Part shown: in pieces, positions 26,064 through 34,508 of the stretch
Numbering within the stretch: position 1 is the first letter of the stretch
Layout of the letters: the number at the start of each line of letters is the position of its first letter
Source: Chitinimonas_A lacunae
GTDB lineage: Bacteria; Pseudomonadota; Gammaproteobacteria; Burkholderiales; Chitinimonadaceae
Direction: 5' to 3'
Assembly: GCF_042650885.1 (NCBI RefSeq)
Contig: NZ_JBHSBU010000001.1
Coordinates: forward strand, 4,340,001 to 4,404,000
Length of the DNA stretch: 64,000 bases
The notes under the pieces: model-generated
Database searches by the model: none
What the model was told of the DNA's origin: nothing
What the model saw: only the letters and a program-made list of their open reading frames with translations
Translations under genes and position numbers: made by a program

Positions 26064-26536
26064 GCCACGACTCCGTAATAGAGCGAAATATCGTTGCCGG
26101 CGTAAGCGTGCTTGAACTTGTTGTGGAAGGCTTCCACGGTCGGGTCGCACACGACTTTGTCCTGCGAATTGGAATAGTGATAGACCTTGCCGCCGAAATG
26201 GATGCCGACGTGTTTCTGCGGCACGCTGCCCATCACATTGCCGACCACATTGCGAGCCGACAGCACGAAGATCAGCAGGCCGTCGGCAGCAGTGGGACGG
26301 TCGGCCCAGGGGCCGCGGCTGTTGAGGCTGTTGTAGAGCTCGTTACAACGGATCGAGGCGCCGGTGCGTCGAGTGCTGTATTGCATATCGCCGCACAGCG
26401 TGCCATGGGCCAGATTGAGCACATGGCTGACGAAATGGGCGCAATGGTTGGCATCAGCGGGGGCGTAGTTGTTACCGCAGATATCGCCAATCGTCTGGTC
26501 GACATATCCCTGCAAAGTGGCTTGAGTAATAGGCAT
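26060..26536 (-). CDS. NlpC/P60-like cysteine hydrolase, possible peptidoglycan amidase effector
   Basis: A 158-residue protein without signal peptide. NHCAHFVSHVL (C32) resembles the catalytic Cys helix of NlpC/P60 and CHAP enzymes, and KHVGIHFGGKVYHYSN (H109) resembles the catalytic His strand. This supports a papain-like hydrolase that cuts peptidoglycan peptides, as in secreted type VI amidases. GGAGAAA precedes ATG 26536. It is followed, with four-base overlap, by an exported small protein. No type VI secretion genes are in the window. An alternative is an LRAT-like or unknown cysteine hydrolase. Confidence 0.6.
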   Translation of the reverse strand: MPITQATLQGYVDQTIGDICGNNYAPADANHCAHFVSHVLNLAHGTLCGDMQYSTRRTGASIRCNELYNSLNSRGPWADRPTAADGLLIFVLSARNVVGNVMGSVPQKHVGIHFGGKVYHYSNSQDKVVCDPTVEAFHNKFKHAYAGNDISLYYGVVA

Positions 26537-26910
26537 GATTTCTCCGATGCGTTTGGGAATATAAGAAGTAGAGAAATCGACCGAAGTCGAATGGAACAGC
26601 CGGGAAACTACGGCGCTGAAACTAGTCCATAGTCCGAGAATGTGTCAATCGGTGAATATTTACCCAAAAAGCGAATTAAAAAATAATTTTTCTTGAATAT
26701 TCAACCTTTTCAGACTGGCAGCCATTTTCATGGCTCATCAACAAGTTGGCGGCCAGGCGCTATTCCTGAAAGCAAGCGATATTTTCCCACTGGCCCCGTC
26801 CTGCTGGACGACCAGGCATGGTCCTGGCTGGGGAAATACCCCATCTATTGCCAATGGAAAATAATAGGAAAAACCGCTGCAAGAACTGTAGCGGTTAATA
26901 GAGGAAGGGG
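26537..26910. other. A/T-rich intergenic region
   Basis: About 370 bases upstream of the amidase-like gene. It contains A/T-rich sequence around 26640-26705 and an inverted repeat AACCGCT/AGCGGTT near 26873-26897. It should carry the promoter of the amidase operon, but I cannot identify it with confidence. No gene seen. Confidence 0.35.
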
Positions 26911-26940
26911 AAAAATTACTGCTTGGCTATTTAGCCAAGC
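26911..26940 (-). terminator. Terminator containing the dctR-like stop codon
   Basis: On the minus strand GCTTGGCTA and TAGCCAAGC form a perfect stem with the TAA stop of the response regulator in the loop region, followed by AGTAATTTTT. Confidence 0.7.
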
Positions 26941-27545
26941 CCAGCGAGCAGTTGCGCCAGCTCGACTGCCGAGCGCACTTCCATTTTGGTAAAGACATTG
27001 GCGCGGTGGACTTCGACGGTCCGCACCGTGATCTGCAATTCATCGGCGATCTGCTTATTGAGCTTGCCGGCCAGCACCTGCTGCATCACTTCGCGCTCGC
27101 GTGGCGATAGCCGGGCCAGTCGGGCTTGCAGCGCTGCCGTGCCCTGGCGGACTTGCCGGCGCTGGGCGATCTGCGCCAGCGCCTGGTCGAGTTTGTGCAG
27201 CAGCTCCTCTTCGCGGCAGGGCTTTTCCAGGAAATCGAAAGCGCCTTGCTTGACCGCCTGCACGGCCATCGGAATATCGCCGTGGCCAGACAGGAACAGC
27301 ACGCTGAGTTCGCTGCCGCGCTGGCACAGCCGGTCGAAGACATCAAGTCCGCTCAGGCCGTCCATGCGCACGTCGAGAATGACGCAGCCGCTGCTTTGCG
27401 CCTCGAGCGCGGCGAGAAATGCCTCGCCCGAGGCGAAGGCGCGGACCGGGTGGCCGTGGGCTTGCAACAGCAGCGCCAGGGCATCGCGCACGGCGGCGTC
27501 GTCATCGACCACATAAACGGTATCGGGGCGGTGGGAAGTGGTCAT
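26931..27545 (-). CDS. dctR: FixJ/DctR-type response regulator
   Basis: A 204-residue two-domain regulator: receiver domain (1-120; acidic pocket VVDDD, phospho-acceptor Asp in CVILDVRMDGLSG, K in LEKP) and a LuxR-type helix-turn-helix (SPREREVMQQVLAGKLNKQIADELQITVRTVEVHRANVFTKM). With the overlapping upstream sensor kinase gene and the divergent TRAP transporter, it is assigned as the C4-dicarboxylate regulator DctR. The probable operator is the palindrome at 29468. Confidence 0.85.
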   Translation of the reverse strand: MTTSHRPDTVYVVDDDAAVRDALALLLQAHGHPVRAFASGEAFLAALEAQSSGCVILDVRMDGLSGLDVFDRLCQRGSELSVLFLSGHGDIPMAVQAVKQGAFDFLEKPCREEELLHKLDQALAQIAQRRQVRQGTAALQARLARLSPREREVMQQVLAGKLNKQIADELQITVRTVEVHRANVFTKMEVRSAVELAQLLAGLG

Positions 27546-29434
27546 TTCGGTAAGGTGAAGTGGAAAAGTGTGCCGCCTTCGGGCGGCGACTCGAACCAGA
27601 GCCGGCCATGGTGGTTCTCGATGATCGAGCGGCAGATATTGAGCCCCATGCCCATCCCGAGCGGCTTGGTGGTGTAGAACGCCTCGAACAGATGCTCGGC
27701 GGCGTCGCGGCTGATACCGCTGCCATGGTCACGCACGCTGACGCGCACGCCCTGTTCCTCCAGCATGGTCGATACCTCGACCACCCGCTGCTCGCTGGCG
27801 ACATTATCGCTGGCGTCGAGCGCGTTGCGGATCAGGTTTAACAGCACTTGTTCCAACAAGATCCGATCGGCCGATAGCGTCAGCCCCTCCGCGCCGAGCC
27901 GGGCGACGATCCGTGCGCCGCGACTGCGGGCGTCGCCGTCAGCCAAGCCAATCGCATCTTCCACCACCTCGTCGAGCTGGCAAGGCTCGTGATGCGGGGT
28001 GCGGCGGCGGACGAACTCGCGGATGCGCCGCACGATCTGCGCTGCCCGCTGTGCCTGTCCGGCGATCTTCTCCAGGATCGGCCGCACCTGCTCGACATCG
28101 CCCTGAACCGTCAACTGCCGTGCGGCGCTGGCATAGCTCGACATGGCCATCAGCGGCTGGTTGATCTCATGCGCCAGCGTCGAGGCCATCTCGCCCATGC
28201 TGACCAGTCGGGCGGTCTGTTGCAGTTTCTCTTCCTGCTGGCGGGCAAACGCTTCGGCCCGTTTCTGTTCGGTGATATCAACCACCGAACTGAGCCAGCC
28301 CGTATGGCGCCCCTCGGCATCGATCAAGGGCGCCGTATAGATCATGGTATGCACCACCCGGCCGTCATGATGGCGGAAGCGGGCCTCCTGGCCGGCGACC
28401 GGGGCCACATGCGGTTGCAGGGTCTCGGGGCTGTCCGGTTCCCAGTAAGGGTAGGGCGGCAGACAGCCGATCAGCGCCTCGGCCGGGTAGCCGACCATTT
28501 TGCACAGCGCCGGATTGACATAGACGATGCGCCCATCGAGATCGCGCGCCCGCATGCCGACCGAGAGCGAATCCTCCATCGCCTTGCGAAACGCGTATTC
28601 AGCCTGGAGTGCCGCCTCGGCCTGGAGTCGCCGTTGCAGATGGCGCCGCAGCCGCCACCAGCTGTACAGCACCACGGCGGCCAGCCCGATCACCGCAGCG
28701 AGCAGCAGATTGCGCAATAGGCCCGTGCTGGCCGGATAGGCACTGACTTTGAGCAGCAGCCCCTTGCCCGGTGGTTCGAGCGCCAATTGATAGGTCAGCG
28801 GCGTGGCGCCGGTTTCGATATTGGATTTGCTGGCCAGTACCCGGTTATCGCGGTCGAGCAGTTGCAACCGGTATTTGACGGTAAACCACCACGGCACCTG
28901 GGTGGCGATCAGCTTGGGCAGCGAGATCAGGCCGACGCCGAATTCGTCCTGCTCGGGCACCACCAGGGCCAGCATGGCTTCCTGGCCGTCCCAGAACACC
29001 TCGCTATAGACGGGCCGGCCGGTGGCGGCCGCCAGTTTCAAGGCATCATCGAGCGGCAGCTCGGGTTGCGGACCGAGGCTGAAGCGGCGCCGATGCGCCG
29101 TATCAAACAGCTGCACCCCGGTGACGCCGGGGCTGCCCGCCAGCAGCAGGGTGGCGCGGTCGCGAAAACCGGCTTCGTCGACCTTGCCTTCATGGTCGGC
29201 GCGCGCGAGCGCCTGGAGGCGTTCCTGCGCCTGGTCGAACTGGAAATGGAGATTCTGCTCCATCCACAGCACATCGGTAATCAGGACCGAGCGCTGCTCT
29301 TCGAGCGCGTCGCGCTGCGAGTACCACAGCAGTCCGGCGACGGCCAGCACGAACAGGGCCAGGGCGATGCGCGGCCAGAGCCAGAGGAAGCGATTGGTCG
29401 GGGGAACAAGCGAAGAAAGCGGCAACGGATTCAT
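27542..29434 (-). CDS. dctS: C4-dicarboxylate sensor histidine kinase
   Basis: A 630-residue membrane kinase: N-terminal transmembrane helix (about 18-38), a periplasmic sensor region (to about 245), a second helix (LLRNLLLAAVIGLAAVVLYSWW), a PAS domain (about 285-395), HisKA with GEMASTLAHEINQPL, and a HATPase of the GHKL type (NLIRNALDAS, DHGSGI, FYTTKPLGMGMGLNI). The AHEINQP form is the one found in DctB/DctS-type kinases. It overlaps dctR by four bases and is divergent from dctPQM, so it most likely senses periplasmic succinate, malate or a related acid. Confidence 0.88.
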   Translation of the reverse strand: MNPLPLSSLVPPTNRFLWLWPRIALALFVLAVAGLLWYSQRDALEEQRSVLITDVLWMEQNLHFQFDQAQERLQALARADHEGKVDEAGFRDRATLLLAGSPGVTGVQLFDTAHRRRFSLGPQPELPLDDALKLAAATGRPVYSEVFWDGQEAMLALVVPEQDEFGVGLISLPKLIATQVPWWFTVKYRLQLLDRDNRVLASKSNIETGATPLTYQLALEPPGKGLLLKVSAYPASTGLLRNLLLAAVIGLAAVVLYSWWRLRRHLQRRLQAEAALQAEYAFRKAMEDSLSVGMRARDLDGRIVYVNPALCKMVGYPAEALIGCLPPYPYWEPDSPETLQPHVAPVAGQEARFRHHDGRVVHTMIYTAPLIDAEGRHTGWLSSVVDITEQKRAEAFARQQEEKLQQTARLVSMGEMASTLAHEINQPLMAMSSYASAARQLTVQGDVEQVRPILEKIAGQAQRAAQIVRRIREFVRRRTPHHEPCQLDEVVEDAIGLADGDARSRGARIVARLGAEGLTLSADRILLEQVLLNLIRNALDASDNVASEQRVVEVSTMLEEQGVRVSVRDHGSGISRDAAEHLFEAFYTTKPLGMGMGLNICRSIIENHHGRLWFESPPEGGTLFHFTLPK

Positions 29435-29467
29435 GGCGCTATCCTAGTGGATCGCCCGGAGCGACCG

Positions 29468-29500
29468 ATTGTGGCTAACCACAATTCGCCTTCCCACAAT
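29468..29500. promoter_or_regulatory. Palindromic operator between dctS and dctP
   Basis: ATTGTGG (29468-29474) and CCACAAT (29479-29485) form a perfect inverted repeat with a four-base centre; a third CCACAAT half-site lies at 29494-29500, 15 bases from the previous one. Its place in the divergent region suggests binding by the LuxR-type regulator DctR. Confidence 0.6.
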
Positions 29501-29563
29501 TGAAGGCGCGCGGCCGGGCGGCGAACAATCAATATCAGAATTCCCCAAACGAGGAGACTCACC

Positions 29564-30565
29564 ATGAAACGCCGTACCCTGCTTGCCGCTGCTGTGGCGC
29601 TGGCCTGTTCCAGCGCCGCGTTTGCCGCGGGTCCCATCGTGATCAAATTCAGCCATGTGGTGGCCGTCGATACGCCCAAGGGCCGTGCCGCGCTGCATTT
29701 CAAGAAACTGGCCGAGGAACGCACCCAGGGCCGGGTCAAGGTCGAGGTCTATCCGAACAGTCAGCTCTACAAGGACAAGGAAGAACTCGAAGCGCTGCAA
29801 CTGGGCGCCGTGCAGATGCTGGCGCCGTCGCTGGCCAAGTTCGGTCCGCTCGGGGTCAAGGAATTCGAGGTGTTCGATCTTCCTTATATTTTCGACAACT
29901 ATCAGGAACTGCACAAAGTCACCGAAGGCCCGATCGGCCAGGGCCTGCTGAAGAAGCTCGACAGCAAGGGCATTACCGGTCTTGCTTTCTGGGATAACGG
30001 TTTCAAGCAGTTCAGCGCCAACAAGCCGCTCAAGGCGCCGGCCGACTTCCGTGGCGTCAAGCTGCGTATCCAGTCGTCCAAGGTGCTCGATGCCCAGATG
30101 CGGGCGCTGGGTGCGCTGCCGCAGCAGATGGCGTTCTCCGAGGTCTATCAGGCCTTGCAGACCGGCGTGGTGGACGGCACCGAAAACCCGCCCTCCAATT
30201 TCTACACCCAGAAAATGCATGAGGTGCAGAAATTCCTGACCATGAGCGACCACGGTTATCTGGGCTATGCCGTGATCGTCAACAAGCGCTTCTGGGACGG
30301 CCTGCCGCCCGATATCCGCACCGCACTCGACGGGGCGATGAAGGAAGCGACCAAGTACGGCAACGATCTGGCCAAGACCACCAACGAGTCCGATCTGGCT
30401 GCCGTGCGCAAATCGGGCAAGACCCAGATCCTCACCCTGGCTCCGGCCGAGAAGCAGGCGTTGCGAAAGGCGCTGATTCCGGTGCACCGGCAGATGGAGG
30501 ACCGGATTGGCCGTGAGCTGATCCAGGCCATCTACAAGGAAACCGGTTTCAACCCCAACGAGTGA
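29564..30565 (+). CDS. dctP: TRAP transporter periplasmic C4-dicarboxylate-binding protein
   Basis: A 333-residue exported protein with signal peptide MKRRTLLAAAVALACSSAAFAAG. IKFSHVVAVDTPKG, LELFDLPYIF-like EVFDLPYIFDN, GVKLRIQSSKVLDAQMRALGALPQQMAFSEVYQALQTGVVDGTENPPSN match DctP, including the conserved Arg that binds the carboxylate. It captures succinate, malate or fumarate in the periplasm and delivers them to DctQM. GAGGAG precedes the ATG. Confidence 0.95.
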   Translation: MKRRTLLAAAVALACSSAAFAAGPIVIKFSHVVAVDTPKGRAALHFKKLAEERTQGRVKVEVYPNSQLYKDKEELEALQLGAVQMLAPSLAKFGPLGVKEFEVFDLPYIFDNYQELHKVTEGPIGQGLLKKLDSKGITGLAFWDNGFKQFSANKPLKAPADFRGVKLRIQSSKVLDAQMRALGALPQQMAFSEVYQALQTGVVDGTENPPSNFYTQKMHEVQKFLTMSDHGYLGYAVIVNKRFWDGLPPDIRTALDGAMKEATKYGNDLAKTTNESDLAAVRKSGKTQILTLAPAEKQALRKALIPVHRQMEDRIGRELIQAIYKETGFNPNE

Positions 30566-30612
30566 CCCTGTCACCGCCGGTCCACGTCGGTGGGCCGGCG
30601 CCGGAGCCTGTA

Positions 30613-31176
30613 ATGAAATTCCTCGACCATATCGAGGAGTGGCTGATTGCGGCCCTGATGGGCGCAGCCACCCTCCTGATCTTTGTGGCGGTGGTGCACC
30701 GCTATGCCTCGGGCTGGGCCATTCCCGGCGTGCAGGACTGGTTGCTGCAACAGAACCTGGCCTGGGCGCAGGAGCTGTGCATCTATATGTTCGTCTGGAT
30801 GGCCAAGTTCGGTGCCGCCTACGGGGTGCGCACCGGCATCCACGTCGGCGTCGATGTGCTGATCAACCGGCTCGAGCCGCGCTGGCACAAGCTGTTCATC
30901 CTGATTGGTCTGTTTGCCGGCGCCCTGTTCACTGCCATCGTCGGCACGCTGGGCGCGACCTTTGTCTGGGAGATCGCCCATACCGAGCAGACTTCGCCCG
31001 ATCTCGAAATGCCGATGTGGCTGGTCTATCTGGCCGTGCCGTGCGGTTCCTTCCTGATGTGCTTCCGTTTCCTCCAGGTGGCCTGGGGCTTCTGGCGGCG
31101 TAACGAGCTGCCGCGTCATGACCACGGTCATGTCGAAGGGCTGGACGAAGAACTCGAAAAAGGAGCACGCGCATGA
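30613..31176 (+). CDS. dctQ: TRAP transporter small membrane subunit
   Basis: A 187-residue protein with four predicted transmembrane helices, including AALMGAATLLIFVAVVHRYA and LFILIGLFAGALFTAIVGTLGATFVW. The WAQELCIYMFVWMAKFGAAYGVRTGIHVGVD block is diagnostic of DctQ. GGAG at the right distance supports ATG 30613 rather than an upstream start overlapping dctP. It overlaps dctM by four bases. Confidence 0.93.
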   Translation: MKFLDHIEEWLIAALMGAATLLIFVAVVHRYASGWAIPGVQDWLLQQNLAWAQELCIYMFVWMAKFGAAYGVRTGIHVGVDVLINRLEPRWHKLFILIGLFAGALFTAIVGTLGATFVWEIAHTEQTSPDLEMPMWLVYLAVPCGSFLMCFRFLQVAWGFWRRNELPRHDHGHVEGLDEELEKGARA

Positions 31177-32552
31177 GCTCGCTGATGCAACCGGCCAATG
31201 CCCGGCCGATCTCGATCAAGGTGCCGCTGGTACTGCTGGCCATTCTGGCCGTCACGGCCGTGGCAGGCGGCAATAAGGCGCTGATCTTCTGTCTGCTGGT
31301 CGGTCTGATGCTGACCGGGATGCCGATCTCGATTGCGCTGGGCCTCACTGTCCTGACCTTCCTGTTCACCATGACCGAGGTGCCGATCGAGTCGGTGGCA
31401 CTCAAGCTGTTCACCGGGATCGAGAAGTTCGAGATCATGGCCATTCCGTTCTTTATCCTGGCCGGGAATTTCCTGACCCACGGCGGGGTGGCGCGGCGGA
31501 TGATCAATTTCGCCACCAGCATGGTCGGCCACTGGCACGGTGGGCTGGGATTGGCCGGCGTGATGGCCTGTGCCCTGTTTGCGGCGGTGTCGGGGTCAAG
31601 CCCCGCCACGGTGGTGGCCATCGGCGCGATCATGTTGCCGGCGATGGTGAAACAGGGTTTCCCGCCGCGTTTCGGCGCCGGGGTGATCACCACGTCGGGT
31701 GCACTGGGCATTCTGATTCCGCCCAGCATCGTGATGGTGATGTACTCGGTGGCGACCAATACCTCGGTGGGGGCGCTGTTTATGGCCGGGGTGATTCCGG
31801 GCCTGATGCTGGCCACCTTGCTGGGCGTCACCACCTGGTGGCGTGCCCGCAAGAACAACTATCCGCGTATGCCCCGCGCCAGCTGGGGCGAGCGTTTCAA
31901 GGCGCTGCGCGAGTCGTTCTGGGGCTTGCTGCTGATCGTGGTGGTGATGGGCGGGATCTACAAAGGCCTCTTCACCCCGACCGAAGCGGCGGCGATGAGT
32001 GCGGTCTATGCCTTTGTGGTGGCGGTGTTCGTCTACCGCGACCTGCCGCTCAAGCGGCTGCCCAAGGTGCTGCTCGACTCGGCCAGCATGAGCGCCATGC
32101 TGCTGTATATCATCACCAATGCGGTGCTGTTCTCGTTCCTGATGACCCACGAGAATATTCCGCAGGAGATGGCGGACTGGCTGCTGTCGATGGGTCTGGG
32201 GCCGATTGCCTTCCTGCTGGCGGTCAATGCCTTGCTGCTGCTGGCGGGCAATGTGATGGAGCCGTCGAGCATCGTGCTGATCATGGCGCCCATCCTGTTC
32301 CCGGTGGCGATGAAGCTCGGGATCGATCCGGTCCATTTCGGCATCGTGATGACGGTCAATATGGAAATCGGCATGTGCCACCCGCCGGTGGGCTTGAACC
32401 TCTATGTGGCGAGTGGCGTGACCAAGATGGGGATCACCGAGCTGACCATTGCGGTCTGGCCATGGTTGCTGACCATGGTGGTGTTCCTGGTGCTGGTGAC
32501 CTATGTGCCGCAGATCTCGCTGTGGCTGCCACGGACGCTTGGCATGCTGTAA
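31173..32552 (+). CDS. dctM: TRAP transporter large membrane subunit
   Basis: A 459-residue, very hydrophobic permease with about 12-13 helices. LVGLMLTGMPISIALG, MAIPFFILAGNFLTHGGVARRMI, FAAVSGSSPATVVAIGAIMLPAM, GALGILIPPSIVMVMYSVATNTSVGALFMAGVIPG and CHPPVGLNLYVASG are DctM family motifs. It couples dicarboxylate uptake to sodium or proton flow. Transcribed with dctPQ and ended by a strong terminator. Confidence 0.96.
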   Translation: MSSLMQPANARPISIKVPLVLLAILAVTAVAGGNKALIFCLLVGLMLTGMPISIALGLTVLTFLFTMTEVPIESVALKLFTGIEKFEIMAIPFFILAGNFLTHGGVARRMINFATSMVGHWHGGLGLAGVMACALFAAVSGSSPATVVAIGAIMLPAMVKQGFPPRFGAGVITTSGALGILIPPSIVMVMYSVATNTSVGALFMAGVIPGLMLATLLGVTTWWRARKNNYPRMPRASWGERFKALRESFWGLLLIVVVMGGIYKGLFTPTEAAAMSAVYAFVVAVFVYRDLPLKRLPKVLLDSASMSAMLLYIITNAVLFSFLMTHENIPQEMADWLLSMGLGPIAFLLAVNALLLLAGNVMEPSSIVLIMAPILFPVAMKLGIDPVHFGIVMTVNMEIGMCHPPVGLNLYVASGVTKMGITELTIAVWPWLLTMVVFLVLVTYVPQISLWLPRTLGML

Positions 32553-32575
32553 GCGGGACGACCGGTCTGGTCAAG

Positions 32576-32609
32576 GTGCATGGTGGCTTAAGCCACCATG
32601 CACTTTTTT
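32576..32609 (+). terminator. Intrinsic terminator of dctPQM
   Basis: GTGCATGGTGGC pairs perfectly with GCCACCATGCAC around TTAA and is followed by TTTTTTG. Confidence 0.9.
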
Positions 32610-32683
32610 GTTTTTTGGTTTTTGTTCAGCAATAGATCTTGCGAGGATTTTGCGGAATTTTTTATTTTTATCCGTTCGTCCGC

Positions 32684-33475
32684 CTACTGCATAAACCAGC
32701 CATGGCTGACCACAAACGACTGGCCGGTCAGGGCATTGCCTGGAAAGCTCGCCAGGAAGGTAACGACCTCGGCCACTTCGTCGATGGTGGTGAACTGGCC
32801 GTCGACGGTATCTTTGAGCATCACCTGGCGGATGACTTCCTCTTCGCTCAGCCCAAGCGTCTTGGCCTGTTCCGGAATCTGCTTATCGACAAGCGGGGTG
32901 CGCACAAAGCCCGGGCAGACCACATAGGCGCGTACGCCGCGCTGGGCGCCTTCCTTGGCAACCGTGCGGGCCAGTCCCAACAGGCCGTGTTTGGCGGCGA
33001 CATAGGCGGATTTGAGTTTGGAGGCCAGGTGGGAGTGGACCGAGCCGGTATAGATGATGGCGCCGCCGCGACCGCTGCTGTACATATGGCGGATGGCGGC
33101 CTGAGTGGTCAGGAAGGCACCGTCGAGGTGGATCGACTGGACGCGCCGCCATTCGTTGAAGGTGAATTCCTCGATCGGGTGGACGATCTGGATGCCGGCG
33201 TTGGACACCAGGATATCGATGCTGCCGAACACATCGACGGTGTGCTGGATGCCGGCGTTGACGGCGTCCTCGTTGGCCACGTCCATGGCGACGCCCAGTG
33301 CGCGTCCGCCCTCGGCGGCGATCGAGGCGGCGACTTGTTGGGCGCCGGCGAGGTTGAGGTCGGCGATGCCGACGGCCGCACCGGCCTGCGCCAGCCAGCG
33401 GGCACAGCCCTCGCCGATGCCGCTGGCGGCACCGGTCACCAGGGCCACTTTGCCTTCCAAGTTGTAACGGGACAT
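32684..33475 (-). CDS. D-3-hydroxybutyrate dehydrogenase
   Basis: A 263-residue short-chain dehydrogenase. The NAD-binding TGAASGIG motif, NAG (SNAGIQ) and the catalytic S (TGSVHSH), Y and K (YVAAKHG) are present. IQIVHPIEEFTFNEW, SVHSHLASKLKSAYVAAKHGLLGLARTVAKEG and VRTPLVDKQIPEQAK match 3-hydroxybutyrate dehydrogenases. It oxidises 3-hydroxybutyrate to acetoacetate with NAD, a step in PHB or ketone-body use; this fits the glyoxylate-shunt genes. AAGGAGTG precedes ATG 33475. The symbol bdhA would fit but is not certain. Confidence 0.88.
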   Translation of the reverse strand: MSRYNLEGKVALVTGAASGIGEGCARWLAQAGAAVGIADLNLAGAQQVAASIAAEGGRALGVAMDVANEDAVNAGIQHTVDVFGSIDILVSNAGIQIVHPIEEFTFNEWRRVQSIHLDGAFLTTQAAIRHMYSSGRGGAIIYTGSVHSHLASKLKSAYVAAKHGLLGLARTVAKEGAQRGVRAYVVCPGFVRTPLVDKQIPEQAKTLGLSEEEVIRQVMLKDTVDGQFTTIDEVAEVVTFLASFPGNALTGQSFVVSHGWFMQ

Positions 33476-33857
33476 GGGGTGTTCACTCCTTGGGATTGTT
33501 ATTGAAGGGAACTCGACGGGCAGAGACACCCGCGGGGCGCGCCGTCAGGCAGTGGCGTTTTCTTTTCATATGTATACCAATCCCGCAGGAAAGCCGCCGC
33601 TAGGCAGTTTATAGATAAAAGCCGGGGACGGATAAGCGAGCTGGCGACCAGCGGTCAGTAAAAAGGTGGGAGGTGGCTTGGCAGCCGGTGGGCAGGAAAA
33701 GATAGGCCATCAATACGTCGGTCTTTTTCAAGCAAAAACCTGACAATGTCTGTGGTTTATTGTGTCTTGATGGCGCTTATCTTTAGTTGAAGCCGAGTAA
33801 TCAGGCATTCATTCGTTCGGATAGTGTGGTTTTTTGGCTGGAAACAGCTGACAGAAT
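33476..33857. other. Intergenic region without recognised feature
   Basis: About 380 bases, moderately A/T-rich. It should hold the promoter of the hydroxybutyrate dehydrogenase gene. I see no small gene, strong hairpin or repeat copy. Confidence 0.4.
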
Positions 33858-34283
33858 TCAGAATTTTCCCCAGGGCCGGGTCTTGCCCTGGTGATCGATG
33901 GCCAGTACGGCCACGCTGCCCGGCGTATAGGCGCCCATCCCGGGACTATGAGCCGGCATGCCGGGCACACTCAAGGCTCGCACCGAAGCTGGTTTTTCCC
34001 GCAGCAGGCGCTCGATGGCCGCTGCCGGCACATGGCCTTCGATGGCATAGCCGGCCATCAGCAAGGTATGGCAGGACGGCGCTACGGCCGTGCCGTAACG
34101 CTGCTTGATCTCTGCCAATTCCTGCGTCGCCACTTCCCGGATCACCCAGCCCTGTTCGCGCAGATGAACAGCATGGGCTGCACAGCAGCCACAGGTGGGA
34201 CTCTTGTAGAGCGTGCCTTCCCGGGGGGCGGCCTGGGTGGCTGTGGCCAGCAAGGCCAAGGCGATCAGCGACAGTCTGGACAT
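33858..34283 (-). CDS. DUF411 exported metal-binding protein
   Basis: A 141-residue protein with a signal peptide (MSRLSLIALALLATATQAA). The mature part begins LYKSPTCGCCAAHAVHLREQGW, the CGCC motif characteristic of DUF411, and continues with YGTAVAPSCHTLLMAGYAIEGHVPAAAIERLL. The family is repeatedly linked to copper and other metal resistance loci, and this gene sits beside copS/copR. Probably binds Cu(I) in the periplasm. Confidence 0.85.
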   Translation of the reverse strand: MSRLSLIALALLATATQAAPREGTLYKSPTCGCCAAHAVHLREQGWVIREVATQELAEIKQRYGTAVAPSCHTLLMAGYAIEGHVPAAAIERLLREKPASVRALSVPGMPAHSPGMGAYTPGSVAVLAIDHQGKTRPWGKF

Positions 34284-34508
34284 GGTGTGGCTCCACAGAA
34301 ACGATCCAGCCCAGCATAGGCAAGTCCTGCCGTCATGAAGCTGACCGGCTGATTACATTTCTGTCATGTTGGCCGGTGGTGGGGCCAAGGTACAGGGGAG
34401 ATGGGGAGAGGAGGCGGAAATCGGGCTTTTTCAGGGCGTCCGAGGTTCGTCTGTCCGGCTCGGAGCCAATGAAGCGCCATGGCCCCCGCAGCCGGGTAGG
34501 GAGCGCGG

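Noticed and set aside
32600..32680. Further copy of the A/T-rich element after dctM
   Set aside because: Only short matches (ATCTTGCGAGG, TTTTGCG); too weak to separate from general A/T-rich sequence and the terminator tail.
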